From positions 1-64,000 of the forward strand of contig JAJDUI010000010.1 of assembly GCA_022826745.1 (NCBI GenBank): a DNA stretch of 64,000 bases, in the 5' to 3' direction. Positions 26,858-35,944 of this stretch are shown here, in pieces; positions within the stretch are counted from its first letter, which is position 1; each line of letters starts with the position of its first letter. The translations under genes were made by a program, and so were the position numbers. Under the pieces are notes generated by a model, which ran no database searches, was not told the origin of the DNA, and saw nothing but the letters and a program-made list of their open reading frames with translations. This DNA is from Thermoanaerobaculia bacterium (GTDB taxonomy: Bacteria; Acidobacteriota; Thermoanaerobaculia; Multivoradales; Multivoraceae).

Positions 26858-28267
26858 TCAGCCTTCCTTCTCGATCAGTTCGAGCGCGTCGCGCAGGTAC
26901 GGCCCGTACTCCGTCTTGCCCGGGCAGACGAAGGTGCAGAGCGCCAGGTCCTCCTCCAGCAGTTCGAGGCAGCCGAGTTCCTCGGCGCGTTCGATGTCCC
27001 CGGCCACCAGTGACTTGAGCAGGAAGGTCGGCTGCAGGTCCCAGGGGAACACGCTCTCGTAGAGGCCGATGGGCACGATCGCGCGGGGCGATCCGTAGGT
27101 GGTCGTCGTCATCGCGAAAGACTTGCGCGGCAGCAGCGAGGAGGCGAAGGCGCGGGCGCGGGAGAAGGCGCCGAAACCGGGCTGCAGCCAGCCCAGGAAA
27201 CGGCGGTCGTGGTCGTCCTCGAGCACCGAGACCACCTCGTGGAAGCGGCCCAGGTAACCGTGGAGATCGGCCGGCGCGTTCTCGCCGATCGCGGTGCGTC
27301 CGGCGAGTGGCGAGCCGGTGACGACCCGCACGGCGCCGTCCGGGACGGCTTCCGTCCCCGTGCCGATCTCGCCCCTCGTCACGTCGGCGAGCGCGGCGCC
27401 GAGCCTGGTACGCAGGAGCCTGGGTCTCCCGACCGGCGGCCCCGCCAGGGCGACGATGCGCTGGACGTCCGCTGTCCCCGTCTCGAACAGCCGGCCGATC
27501 GCCAGCGTGTCCTGCAGCCCGATCTGCCACACCAGCTTGTTGCGGTTCACCGGGTCGAGCGTGTGGATGTGCATCCCCGCGGCGCCGGCGGGGTGGGGGC
27601 CCGTGAACTCCTCGACCCGAATCGGTTCGCTCGTTTCGACACCGGCGAGCGTGCCGGGAGCGCGGCAGAGAAACACCGGTCCGTCCGTCAGCCGGGCCAG
27701 CGCGGCGAGACCCCGCTCGAGATCGCCCGTGCGCCCCTCGACGATCCGGTCGGCCGCGGGCGCGAACGGTTCCGTGTTCATCGCGGTGACGAAGATCGAC
27801 TTCGGCACCGAATCGACTGCCGCGCTGCGTCCGAAGGGCCGCGCACGCAGAGCGACCCAGTCTCCCGATTCCACGAGCAACGCCTGCACTTCCGCGCGGG
27901 AGAGGGCGCTCGGGTGTCTTCCCGTGTAGCTGGCGAAGTCGACTCCGGCCCCGCTGGAACTCGCCTGGTCGGAAGGATCCACCCGCACGACGACCGAGAT
28001 CAATGCCCGCTTGGCGCCGCGATTCACCGCCGCCACGGTTCCCGCGGCGGGAGACGTGAAGCGGACGCCCGGCTGCTTGCGGTCTTCGAACAGGAGCTGG
28101 CCGCGCCGGACCGCGTCGCCCGGCCCGACGTGCATCGCCGGTTTCATGCCGGAGTAGTCGGCCGCGCTGACGGCGACGGTACCCGGCGCCGCGGCGTCAT
28201 CGAGCGTCTGCTCGGGAGCCCCCGCGATCGGCAGGCTCAATCCCCGCCTGAAACGGTGCGTGCCCAT
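26858..28267 (-). CDS. nqrA: Na+-NQR subunit A
   Basis: First gene of the sodium-pump operon; a 469-residue cytoplasmic subunit near the quinone site. The N-terminus (FRRGLSLPIAGAPEQ), the barrel-sandwich segment with PGDAVRRGQLLFEDRK and AAGTVAAVNRGAKRAL, and C-terminal CLELLEEDLALCTFVCPGKTEYGPYLR are NqrA hallmarks. ATG at 28267 with AGGA a few bases upstream. A clear promoter lies 75-103 bp upstream. Confidence 0.97.
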   Translation of the reverse strand: MGTHRFRRGLSLPIAGAPEQTLDDAAAPGTVAVSAADYSGMKPAMHVGPGDAVRRGQLLFEDRKQPGVRFTSPAAGTVAAVNRGAKRALISVVVRVDPSDQASSSGAGVDFASYTGRHPSALSRAEVQALLVESGDWVALRARPFGRSAAVDSVPKSIFVTAMNTEPFAPAADRIVEGRTGDLERGLAALARLTDGPVFLCRAPGTLAGVETSEPIRVEEFTGPHPAGAAGMHIHTLDPVNRNKLVWQIGLQDTLAIGRLFETGTADVQRIVALAGPPVGRPRLLRTRLGAALADVTRGEIGTGTEAVPDGAVRVVTGSPLAGRTAIGENAPADLHGYLGRFHEVVSVLEDDHDRRFLGWLQPGFGAFSRARAFASSLLPRKSFAMTTTTYGSPRAIVPIGLYESVFPWDLQPTFLLKSLVAGDIERAEELGCLELLEEDLALCTFVCPGKTEYGPYLRDALELIEKEG

Positions 28268-28341
28268 CGGATCCTGACGTCGGTAGTCGGGGTGTTCCGG
28301 CGAGCGAAGGCGAACTGGAACGCGTCGCTCAACCAGCCGGG

Positions 28342-28370
28342 ACTATTCCACAACCGCCGGGCTGGGGCAA
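28342..28370 (-). promoter_or_regulatory. Sigma70-type promoter of the nqr operon
   Basis: Minus strand -35 TTGCCC (28370-28365), 17-bp spacer, -10 AATAGT (28347-28342), predicted start near 28335. It is almost identical in design to the rimP promoter and lies between nfuA and nqrA, so the operon need not depend on nfuA transcription. Confidence 0.65.
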
Positions 28371-28420
28371 CAGGAAGCGGCCTCTCCGGCGGTCGTGCTC
28401 ACCGGCTGGCCGCCACGTCG

Positions 28421-28987
28421 CTACGGCGCGTAGTACGGGTTCGTGCCGGCGGCGTGGTCCGTCGTGTCGAGGACGCGCTGGACGGTCGGCACGGCTTCCA
28501 CGATGGCCTGCTCGACGCCCTGCTTGAGCGTGTAGTCGGCCATGCCGCAGCCCTGGCAGCCGCCGCCCATCGTGATGTAGGCGGTCTCGTCCTTGACCTC
28601 GAGCAGGGTGACGAAGCCGCCGTGCGCAGCGATCTGCGGGTTGATCTGCTCATCGAGGACGCGCTGGACATCGGCGGCCGGCCCGTCGCCCCAGACCGAG
28701 TTGGGGTTGTCGAACTTGAAGCCGCTCTCGGAGAGCCTGGTGACGAAGTCGATGGTGGCGCCGTTGAGGTCCGGAGCGGTCTCGGAGTCCACGAACACCT
28801 TGAAGGCGTCGAGCTCGAGGATCTCGTCGTCGGGCCGCGTCTCGTCGAGGCCGACCAGGTCCATCTGGTAGCGGAAACCGCCGCCGCTGCGGCCGGTGAT
28901 CGCGATGCGGAGCGCCAGGTCGTCGCGCTCTTCGGACTTCATCGCCTCAGCGACCTGCTTCTGCGCCAGTTCGGTGATCGTTAGCAT
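28421..28987 (-). CDS. nfuA: Fe-S cluster carrier NfuA
   Basis: Carrier that assembles and delivers [4Fe-4S] clusters. The 188 residues combine an A-type/HesB-like N-terminal domain (ALRIAITGRSGGGFRYQMDLV) with a NifU-like C-terminal domain whose CxxC is in MGGGCQGCGMADYTLKQG. I use the ATG at 28987: a TAGAAT -10-like element ends seven nt before it and overlaps the alternative ATG at 28996. It lies upstream of nqrA, whose partner NqrF needs a Fe-S cluster, though NfuA is a general factor. Confidence 0.93.
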   Translation of the reverse strand: MLTITELAQKQVAEAMKSEERDDLALRIAITGRSGGGFRYQMDLVGLDETRPDDEILELDAFKVFVDSETAPDLNGATIDFVTRLSESGFKFDNPNSVWGDGPAADVQRVLDEQINPQIAAHGGFVTLLEVKDETAYITMGGGCQGCGMADYTLKQGVEQAIVEAVPTVQRVLDTTDHAAGTNPYYAP

Positions 28988-28994
28988 GCGCCGC

Positions 28995-29000
28995 ATTCTA
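28995..29000 (-). promoter_or_regulatory. -10-like element before nfuA (TAGAAT)
   Basis: The minus-strand GCTAGAAT ends seven nt before the ATG at 28987, compatible with a leaderless transcript. The -35 is weak. Confidence 0.35.
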
Positions 29001-29021
29001 GCTTGAAGGAGAACCCGCTTC

Positions 29022-29813
29022 ATGAGCTTCGAACACCTCCTGCTGTCCCACGAAGGTCCGATCACCCGGCTGACCCTGAACGTGCCGGACCAGTTGAACG
29101 CGATGACCCCGGCGATGGGCGCCGAGATCAGGGACGCCGTGCCGCTGATAAACGAGCGCGCCGAGACCCGCGTGGTCATCGTCCGGGGAGCGGGCCGCGC
29201 CTTCAGTGCGGGCGGCAGTCTGAAGAGCATTCAGGAGGAGGTCAGCGAGGACGCGGACGCCGGACCGGGCCTCGGCGGCGGCGCGAACTTCTATCGCCTG
29301 TACCTCTCGGTGCGGGCGCTCGAGGCGCCGTCCATTGCCGCGATCAACGGCCACGCCATCGGCGCCGGCCTGTGCTTCGCCCTTGGTTGCGACATGCGCG
29401 TGATCCGGACCGGCGCCCGAGTCGGCATGACCTTCGTCAAGCTGGGCATTCACCCCGGGATGGCAGCGACCTGGACCCTGCCGCGCCTGATCGGCCCCGC
29501 CCGCGCCGCGGAGCTCCTCTACAGCGGGCGGCTCATCGACGCCGCCACGGCGGTCGAGTGGGGGATCGCCAGCCGGGAGGCGGACGAGGACTTCGACCGG
29601 GTGGTCGACGACCTCGCCCGGGAGATCGCGGCCGCCGGCCCGATCGCGGTCAAGGCGACCAAGCGCACGGTGCGCGGCACCTTCGAGCGGTCGATCGGCG
29701 AGGCGCTCGACCTGGAGAGCGCCGAGCAGGAGGTGACCTTCCGCACCGCCGACGCCCGCGAGGGGGTGCAAGCCCTGACGGAGCGGCGTTCGCCGCGATT
29801 CGAGGGCCGCTGA
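29022..29813 (+). CDS. Crotonase-fold (enoyl-CoA hydratase/isomerase family) protein without the usual catalytic glutamates
   Basis: 263 residues of the crotonase superfamily: oxyanion-hole segments RGAGRAFSAGGSLKS and NGHAIGAGLCFALGCD, and a helical C-terminus with IAVKATKRTVRG. By ungapped comparison with classical hydratase (GGCELAMMCD; QPEILLG) the two catalytic Glu positions are Cys (GLCFALGCD) and Phe (MTFVKLGI). It may therefore be an isomerase, hydrolase or other crotonase activity and not a water-adding hydratase. ATG at 29022 with GAAGGAGAA upstream. It is divergent from nfuA and 16 bp before the CinA-like gene. Confidence 0.85.
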   Translation: MSFEHLLLSHEGPITRLTLNVPDQLNAMTPAMGAEIRDAVPLINERAETRVVIVRGAGRAFSAGGSLKSIQEEVSEDADAGPGLGGGANFYRLYLSVRALEAPSIAAINGHAIGAGLCFALGCDMRVIRTGARVGMTFVKLGIHPGMAATWTLPRLIGPARAAELLYSGRLIDAATAVEWGIASREADEDFDRVVDDLAREIAAAGPIAVKATKRTVRGTFERSIGEALDLESAEQEVTFRTADAREGVQALTERRSPRFEGR

Positions 29814-29829
29814 CGAGTAAGCTACCGCG

Positions 29830-30582
29830 ATGCCCACCGCAGGTGCCCTGATCATCGGGAACGAGATCCTCAGCGGCAAGGTCGAGGAAGCGAACCTGGG
29901 CCTCCTGGCCAGGGAGCTGTTCGATCTCGGGATCGAGCTCCAGAGAGTGGTCGTCTGCCCGGACGATGTCGCCGATATCGCGGCCGATATCCGGCGCCTG
30001 CGCGGTCGGTTCGATTACCTGATCACGAGCGGCGGCGTCGGGCCGACCCACGACGACGTGACGCTCAAGGCGGTCGCGGCGGCCTTCGAGCGGCGGCTGG
30101 TCCGTTCCCCCGAGCTGGTCTCGAAGATCCGCGAGATGGTGGGGGACCGCTGCACCGAGGGCCACCTGCGCATGGCGGACGTGCCGGAAGGCGCGGAACT
30201 CGTCAGCACGCCGGACGTGCCCTGGCCGTCCGTCGTCATGGAGAACGTGTACGTGCTGCCGGGCGTGCCGCGAATCTTCCGCATGAAACTGCCGATGCTG
30301 CGCGCCCGCCTGGCCGCCGGCCGCCGGTTCTACTGCCGGGCGGTCTACACGTCGTGCCGCGAGACGGACATCGCGGAACTGCTCGACCGCGTCGTCGATG
30401 CCCACGAGGACGTCGACATCGGCAGCTATCCGGTGATGGACGGCGACTACCGGGTCAAGCTGACCGTCGACAGCCGCAGCCGTGGCGCCGCGGACCGCGC
30501 CCTGGAGGCGCTGGTCGAGGCGTTGCCGGCCGGGGCAGTCGTGCGAGTGGACGGCGGCGCCCGCGTCGCCGGCAGCCGCTGA
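29830..30582 (+). CDS. CinA N-terminal-like (molybdopterin-binding domain) protein
   Basis: 250-residue protein of the competence/damage-inducible CinA / MoCF-biosynthesis fold: AGALIIGNEILSGKVEEAN at the start and YLITSGGVGPTHDDVTLKAVA, the nucleotide- or molybdopterin-binding loop. It lacks the C-terminal nicotinamide-nucleotide amidase domain of full CinA. Stand-alone versions are linked to ADP-ribose pyrophosphatase-type activity in some bacteria; the reaction here is not known. The ATG at 29830 is 16 bp after the crotonase gene, with little room for a ribosome-binding site. Confidence 0.88.
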   Translation: MPTAGALIIGNEILSGKVEEANLGLLARELFDLGIELQRVVVCPDDVADIAADIRRLRGRFDYLITSGGVGPTHDDVTLKAVAAAFERRLVRSPELVSKIREMVGDRCTEGHLRMADVPEGAELVSTPDVPWPSVVMENVYVLPGVPRIFRMKLPMLRARLAAGRRFYCRAVYTSCRETDIAELLDRVVDAHEDVDIGSYPVMDGDYRVKLTVDSRSRGAADRALEALVEALPAGAVVRVDGGARVAGSR

Positions 30583-30611
30583 ACGCCCCACCAAACGAAG
30601 GAGAAACGTCG

Positions 30612-33554
30612 ATGATCGAGCGAAAGCGCGGCCGGTCACACCCGTACCCTGCAGGTCTGCCGGCCCTCGCGGCGGCTCTGGTCGCCGGCTTGGTGGCGGC
30701 GGGCGTTCCCGCCCAGGAGTCCGACGCCGGCGTTGAGTTGCTGCCCGAATGGACGTACGAGCTGGACGAGGTCCTGCCCGAGGATCCGGCGGTGCTCACC
30801 GGACAACTCGACAACGGCCTCCGGTACTACGTGAGGAAGAACGGCCGGCCCGAGAACCGCGCCTTCCTGCGGCTCGTCGTGCGCGCCGGCTCGGTGCTCG
30901 AGGACGACGACCAGCTCGGTCTGGCCCACTTCGTCGAGCACATGGCGTTCAACGGCACGGAGCACTTCGAGAAGGCGGAGCTGCTCGACTACCTCCAGAG
31001 CATCGGCATGCGCTTCGGGGCGGACGTCAACGCGTACACCAGCTTCGACGAGACGGTCTACATGCTGGAGGTGCCGACGGACGACCCGGATATCCTGGAC
31101 AAGGCGCTTCTGGTGCTCGAGGACTGGGCCGGCGCCGTCACCCTGGACGACGAGGAGGTCGAACTCGAGCGCGGCGTCGTGATCGAGGAGTGGAGGGGCG
31201 GCCGGGGCGCGGGAGCGAGGCTCCGCGACGCCGAGATCCCCTATCGCTTCCACGGCTCGCGCTACGCGAAGCGGCTGCCGATCGGCGATCCGGAGATGCT
31301 GCGTGAGGTCCCGCCGCAGCGGCTGCGGGACTTCTACCGGGACTGGTACCGGCCGGACCTGATGGCCGTCGTGGCGGTCGGCGATTTCGATCCGGAGGCG
31401 ATGGAGGCGGACATCAGGCAGCGCTTCGCCGGACTCGAAGGACCCGACGAGCCGCGCGAACGCTTCGAGGCGGAGATTCCGTCCCACGAGGAGACCCTGG
31501 TTTCCATCTTCACCGATCCCGAGTTGACGCGTTCCTCGATCTCGGTTGCCTTCAAGGGCGAAGCGGACGAGTTCGTCACCGTGGCCGACTACCGGGAGCG
31601 GCTGGTCCGGGGTCTCTACAACGGCCTGCTGAACAACCGTCTTGCCGAGCGTGCCGAAGAGGCCGATCCGCCCTTCATCGGCGCCACGAGCACCCGCGGC
31701 ACGCTGGCCCGGACCCGCAGCCTCTACCTGCTCCGGGCCGGGGCCCGGGAGGGCGCCGAAGTCCGGGCCCTCGAGGCGCTGCTCACCGAATCGGAGCGTG
31801 CCCGTCGCCACGGCTTCGAGGAGAGCGAACTGGAACGGGCCCGGGTGAACACGCTGCGCTCGATGGACCGCGCCTACGACGAACGGGACAAGACCCACTC
31901 CGCCGCCTACGCCGGCGAGTACCAGCGGAACTTCCTGAGCGACGAGCCGTTCCCGGGGATTGCCTACGAGCGCGAGCTGGCCCGCCGCTACGTCCCCGGG
32001 ATCACCCTCGCCGAAGTGAACCGCGTCGCCGATGGGTGGATCCGCGACGAGGATCGCGTCATTCTCGCCAGCGGCCCGCAGAAGGAGGGCCTGGAGCCGC
32101 CGGTCGAGGAGGAACTGCTGGCCGTGTTCGACCGGGTCGGCGAGCTGGAGGTGGCGGCCTACGAGGACGACGTCGGCGAGGGCGCCCTGGTGCCTGTTCC
32201 GCCGACCCCGGGCCGGATCGTCGAGCGATCGGCGATCGAGGAACTCGGCGTCACCGAGTGGCGGCTGTCGAACGGCGTCCGTGTGGTCCTGCGGCCGAGC
32301 GACTTCAAGAACGACGAGATCCTGTTCGCTTCCTTCAGTCCCGGCGGCGTCTCCCTGGTGTCGGACGACGACTGGCTGGAGGCGAACGTGGCGACCTCGG
32401 TGGTCCAACTGTCGGGACTCGGGAACTTCAGCCTGACCCAGTTGAACAAGGCGCTCGCGGGCAAGGTGGCAAGCGCCGGACCGATCATCGGTCCGCTGTT
32501 CGAAGGCATCAGCGGCCGCGGATCGCCCAAGGACCTGAAGACGCTGTTCGAGCTGATCTATCTGAGCGGGACGTCGCCCCGCCGGGATGCCGAGGCCTAC
32601 GAGTCCTTCCTTACCCGTCAGGGGGCGCTGCTGCGCAACCAGAGCGCGATGCCAAGGTTCGCCTTCCTCAAGACGTTTGTCGAGACCCTGAGCCAGAACC
32701 ACCCGCGGCGCCGCATGATCACCGAGGAGATGCTGGGAGACCTGGATCAGGACCGGATCTTCGCCGTCTACGAAGACCGCTTCCGGGACTTTTCCGACTT
32801 CACCTTCTTCTTCGCCGGGAGCTTCGAACTCGAGGCGATCGAACCCCTTGTCGAGACCTGGTTGGGCGGTCTGCCGTCGACCGGTCGCGAGGAGGTCTGG
32901 AGAGATGTCGGAGTTCGGGCCCCCGAGGGTCGCATCGAACGGACGGTGTACAAGGGGCTCGAGGAGCAGAGTCAGGTCGCCCTGGTGTTCAACGGACCCT
33001 TCGAGCAGAACCAGTTGAACCGCTACCGCCTGAACTCCATGGCCACGTTGCTGCGGGACCGCCTGCGGGAGCGCCTGCGGGAGGAACTCGGCGGCACCTA
33101 CGGTGCGAACGTGTCCGGAGGCGCCGAGAGGATCCCGGTTTCGCAGTTCTCCGTGCAAGTCCTGTTCGGCTGCGACCCGGCTCGGGTCGAGGAGATGCTC
33201 GAGGCCGTTCAGGAAGAGATCGAACGTCTTCGGACGGAACCCGCCACGGACGAGGAAGTCGGCCAGATCCGGGAACAACAGCGCCGCGGCCGCGAAACGG
33301 CGAAGGAGACGAACGGCTTCTGGCTGGGAGTGCTGCAGACCGTGTACCAGTTCGACGAGGATCCCCTCAGCATCCTGACTTACGAGGAACTGTTCGAAGG
33401 ACTCGACGCGGAGATGATCCGCGGCGCCGCCGTGGACTATCTCGGCGGCGAGAACCGGGTCCAGGTGCTGCTGATGCCGGAGGCGGCCGAAGAACGGAAC
33501 GACAGCGCCGGCGAGGAAACCGCCGAGCCGGCCGCGGCAAGGGAGGCAGCGTGA
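30612..33554 (+). CDS. M16-family zinc metallopeptidase (pitrilysin/insulinase type), secreted
   Basis: 980 residues after the ATG at 30612, which has GAAGGAGAAA upstream. An Arg-rich n-region and hydrophobic core (LPALAAALVAGLVAAGVPAQ) form a signal peptide, so a periplasmic location is likely. The inverted zinc motif HxxEH is HFVEH (LGLAHFVEHMAFNGTEHF) with the distal Glu in ERGVVIEEW. Two M16 homology halves are visible, the second without the zinc site (about 520-960), as usual. The PQQ-type propeller gene begins at its stop (GTGA), so the two are probably co-expressed envelope proteins. Confidence 0.93.
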   Translation: MIERKRGRSHPYPAGLPALAAALVAGLVAAGVPAQESDAGVELLPEWTYELDEVLPEDPAVLTGQLDNGLRYYVRKNGRPENRAFLRLVVRAGSVLEDDDQLGLAHFVEHMAFNGTEHFEKAELLDYLQSIGMRFGADVNAYTSFDETVYMLEVPTDDPDILDKALLVLEDWAGAVTLDDEEVELERGVVIEEWRGGRGAGARLRDAEIPYRFHGSRYAKRLPIGDPEMLREVPPQRLRDFYRDWYRPDLMAVVAVGDFDPEAMEADIRQRFAGLEGPDEPRERFEAEIPSHEETLVSIFTDPELTRSSISVAFKGEADEFVTVADYRERLVRGLYNGLLNNRLAERAEEADPPFIGATSTRGTLARTRSLYLLRAGAREGAEVRALEALLTESERARRHGFEESELERARVNTLRSMDRAYDERDKTHSAAYAGEYQRNFLSDEPFPGIAYERELARRYVPGITLAEVNRVADGWIRDEDRVILASGPQKEGLEPPVEEELLAVFDRVGELEVAAYEDDVGEGALVPVPPTPGRIVERSAIEELGVTEWRLSNGVRVVLRPSDFKNDEILFASFSPGGVSLVSDDDWLEANVATSVVQLSGLGNFSLTQLNKALAGKVASAGPIIGPLFEGISGRGSPKDLKTLFELIYLSGTSPRRDAEAYESFLTRQGALLRNQSAMPRFAFLKTFVETLSQNHPRRRMITEEMLGDLDQDRIFAVYEDRFRDFSDFTFFFAGSFELEAIEPLVETWLGGLPSTGREEVWRDVGVRAPEGRIERTVYKGLEEQSQVALVFNGPFEQNQLNRYRLNSMATLLRDRLRERLREELGGTYGANVSGGAERIPVSQFSVQVLFGCDPARVEEMLEAVQEEIERLRTEPATDEEVGQIREQQRRGRETAKETNGFWLGVLQTVYQFDEDPLSILTYEELFEGLDAEMIRGAAVDYLGGENRVQVLLMPEAAEERNDSAGEETAEPAAAREAA

Positions 33555-34855
33555 ACCGAACGAGAACGGAACGGCGATTTCGAGGCGACCGCGGCGGGCG
33601 GCGGTCAGTCATCTGGTGCGTCCTGGCAACGGTGTTCGCGGCGCAGGCAGCGAGCGGCGCGGACTGGCCGAACTGGCGAGGGCCGGCGCGAAACGGCTAC
33701 AGCGCCCACACCGGGCTGCCCACCGAATGGGGGCACGACGGCGACACGGAGCGGAACATCGTCTGGAAGCTGGCGCTGCCGGACCGTTCCGGATCGACCC
33801 CGATCGTGGTCGGCGACATCGTGTTCCTGAACGTCGCCGAGGGTGACGACCTGTCGTTGTGGCGCGTCGACGGCGATTCGGGCGATGTCGTGTGGCAGCG
33901 GTCGATCGGCGGCGGCAACCGCTTCCAGCGCAAGCACAACATGTCGTCGCCCTCTCCGATCACCGACGGCGAGCGGGTCTGGGTCCTGACCGGAACCGGG
34001 GCCCTGCAGGCCTACGACTTCGACGGCAACCAGCTCTGGGCGCGGGAACTCGAACAGGACTACGGCGCCTTCGGCCTGAACCACGGTTACGGCTCGTCCG
34101 CGCTGCTCTGGCGGGACGTGCTCTACGTGCCGGTTCTGCACGGCATGAAGACGGACGACCCCTCGTACCTGCTGGCCATCGACGCCGGCTCGGGCGAGAC
34201 GATCTGGCGACAGGAGCGGCCGACCAACGCCCGGATGGAGTCGCCGGACGCCTACATCACACCGGCCCTGGTCGAGAGCGGCGACGGCCACGTCCTCGTG
34301 CTGAACGGGGGCGACGTCGCCACCGGCCACGATCCGGAAGACGGCCGCGAGCTCTGGCGCGTGGAAGGCTTCAACCCGAGGAACAGCCCGATGTACCGGG
34401 TCGTCGCGTCGCCGGTAGCTTCAGGCGACCTGGTCTTCGTTCCCACCCGCGTCAGTCCCATGAAGGCGTTGCGGCTCGGCGACGGCGGCGATCCGGAGAT
34501 CCTCTGGGAGACGGACCGCGGCCCCGACGTGCCGACGCCCGCGACGGACGGTGAGACGCTCTACCTGCTCCGCGACAACGGCCTCCTGTCGCGGCTCGAC
34601 GCCGAAACCGGCGCGGCGGACTGGGAGAACCAGCGGCTCGAGCCGGGCACCTACAGCGCCTCGCTCCTGGTCGCCGACGGCAAGGTCTACGCGACCAGCG
34701 AGGACGGCGTGACCACGGTGGTCCGGGACGGGCCCGAGTTCGAGATCCTCGCGAAGAACCAGGTCCAGGGCTTCACCCTGTCGTCGCTTGGCGTGGCGCC
34801 CGGTAGGCTCTATTTGCGGACCGACAGCTTCCTCTACTGCATCGTCGAACCGTAG
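33551..34855 (+). CDS. PQQ-type beta-propeller protein, secreted
   Basis: 434 residues from a GTG at 33551 that overlaps the stop of the peptidase gene and has GGGAGG upstream. An N-terminal signal (VIWCVLATVFAAQAASGA) precedes WPNWRGPARNGYS, the typical entry to outer-membrane or periplasmic quinoprotein-like propellers. Repeated blade motifs follow (VDGDSGDVVWQRSI, IDAGSGETIWRQE, DAETGAADWENQRL). This is the PQQ_2 fold class; many members bind no cofactor and act in assembly or recognition, so enzymatic activity is not claimed. Confidence 0.88.
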   Translation: MNRTRTERRFRGDRGGRRSVIWCVLATVFAAQAASGADWPNWRGPARNGYSAHTGLPTEWGHDGDTERNIVWKLALPDRSGSTPIVVGDIVFLNVAEGDDLSLWRVDGDSGDVVWQRSIGGGNRFQRKHNMSSPSPITDGERVWVLTGTGALQAYDFDGNQLWARELEQDYGAFGLNHGYGSSALLWRDVLYVPVLHGMKTDDPSYLLAIDAGSGETIWRQERPTNARMESPDAYITPALVESGDGHVLVLNGGDVATGHDPEDGRELWRVEGFNPRNSPMYRVVASPVASGDLVFVPTRVSPMKALRLGDGGDPEILWETDRGPDVPTPATDGETLYLLRDNGLLSRLDAETGAADWENQRLEPGTYSASLLVADGKVYATSEDGVTTVVRDGPEFEILAKNQVQGFTLSSLGVAPGRLYLRTDSFLYCIVEP

Positions 34856-34879
34856 CGCGGAGGCCCGGGGCCGGCGAGT

Positions 34880-34885
34880 TATGAT
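34880..34885 (+). promoter_or_regulatory. Possible -10 (TATGAT) before the TAXI TRAP operon
   Basis: A near-consensus TATGAT stands 57 nt upstream of the solute-receptor ATG in the 87-bp gap after the propeller gene. No good -35 is visible. GAGGT precedes the start codon. Confidence 0.4.
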
Positions 34886-34942
34886 CGCCTGCCGCGCCTG
34901 TCCGGTGCGCCAACTTTCCGGCTCGCCCACGAGGTACCGTCG

Positions 34943-35944
34943 ATGAAGAACCGCCTGCCCATTGCCCTGCCGGCCTTCGCTCTGCCGGCGCTCGTCCTGC
35001 TGCTCGCCTGCGGCGGTGGCGACGGAGCGGACGGCGGATCCGCGGCGCCCCGGTTTCTGAGCATGGGGACGGCACCGGTCGGCGGCGCGTTCCCGGTCGT
35101 CGGCGGGGCGATCGCCGAAGTGCTGAACGACAACCGCGGAGAGAACAACTGGCGGGTCCAGCCGCGCGGGACGAAGGGGTCGCAGGAGAACATCCGCCGG
35201 CTCGCGCGCGGCGAGCTGGAACTCGCCATGTCGAACTCGGCCATCAGCTACTTCGCGGTCCTGGGGGAATCGGGTTGGGAGCAGAGCTACGAGATCCGCG
35301 CGGTCGCCACGCTGGCGCCGAACATCGCGACGTTCATCGCCAAGGCCGACTCGGGCCTCGCCGCCATGAGTGACCTGGCGGGCAAGCGGGCGATGGTCGG
35401 CGTCGCCGGCGCCGGCTTCGAGATGTTCGTCGAGCCCCTGCTGGCGGCGCACGGCGTGACCTACGACGACTTCACCCAGGTCTACGGCACCCAGAGCGGC
35501 GCGGTCGACATGCTGGGCGACGGCTCGATCGATGCCGCCTTTCTCGGCGGCGCGGTGCCGACCGGCGCCGTGACCCAGGCCAGCAGTACGCACGACATCG
35601 TGTTCCTGCCGTTCGACGAGGAGAAGCGGCAGGAGCTCGCGCGCGACTATCCCTTCTTCCAGCTCGCTGTGATTCCCGCCGACGCCTACTCCGATCTCAC
35701 CGAGGACTACCCGGGCCTCAACGTCGGTTCGATGCACCTGATCACCTATGCCGATGCTGACGAGGAACTCGTCTACCAGATCACGAAGATCATGTGGGAG
35801 AACCGCCAGGCGATCGCCGAGAAGCACCCCGCCGGCCGCGCGATCAACGAGGCGAACGTGGCCCGCAACACCGGCACGCCGTTCCATCCGGGGGCGGAGC
35901 GCTACTACCGCGAGATCGGTATCTGGCCCGAAGCGGACGGTTGA
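34943..35944 (+). CDS. TRAP transporter solute receptor, TAXI family (lipoprotein)
   Basis: 333-residue extracytoplasmic binding protein. The signal peptide ends in a lipobox (LVLLLACGGG), so it is probably membrane-tethered. Features of the TAXI family are SMGTAPVGGAFPVVGGAIAEVLN, the NWRVQPRGTKGSQENIRRLARGELELAM block and MVGVAGAGFEMF. It feeds the fused permease encoded immediately downstream (TTGA overlap). TAXI systems often import glutamate or related carboxylates; the substrate here is not known. Confidence 0.92.
   Translation: MKNRLPIALPAFALPALVLLLACGGGDGADGGSAAPRFLSMGTAPVGGAFPVVGGAIAEVLNDNRGENNWRVQPRGTKGSQENIRRLARGELELAMSNSAISYFAVLGESGWEQSYEIRAVATLAPNIATFIAKADSGLAAMSDLAGKRAMVGVAGAGFEMFVEPLLAAHGVTYDDFTQVYGTQSGAVDMLGDGSIDAAFLGGAVPTGAVTQASSTHDIVFLPFDEEKRQELARDYPFFQLAVIPADAYSDLTEDYPGLNVGSMHLITYADADEELVYQITKIMWENRQAIAEKHPAGRAINEANVARNTGTPFHPGAERYYREIGIWPEADG

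Noticed and set aside
30636..33278. An 880-codon open frame on the minus strand
   Set aside because: Antisense to the M16 peptidase, which has clear motifs, a signal peptide and a ribosome-binding site. The antisense product shows no recognisable domain.
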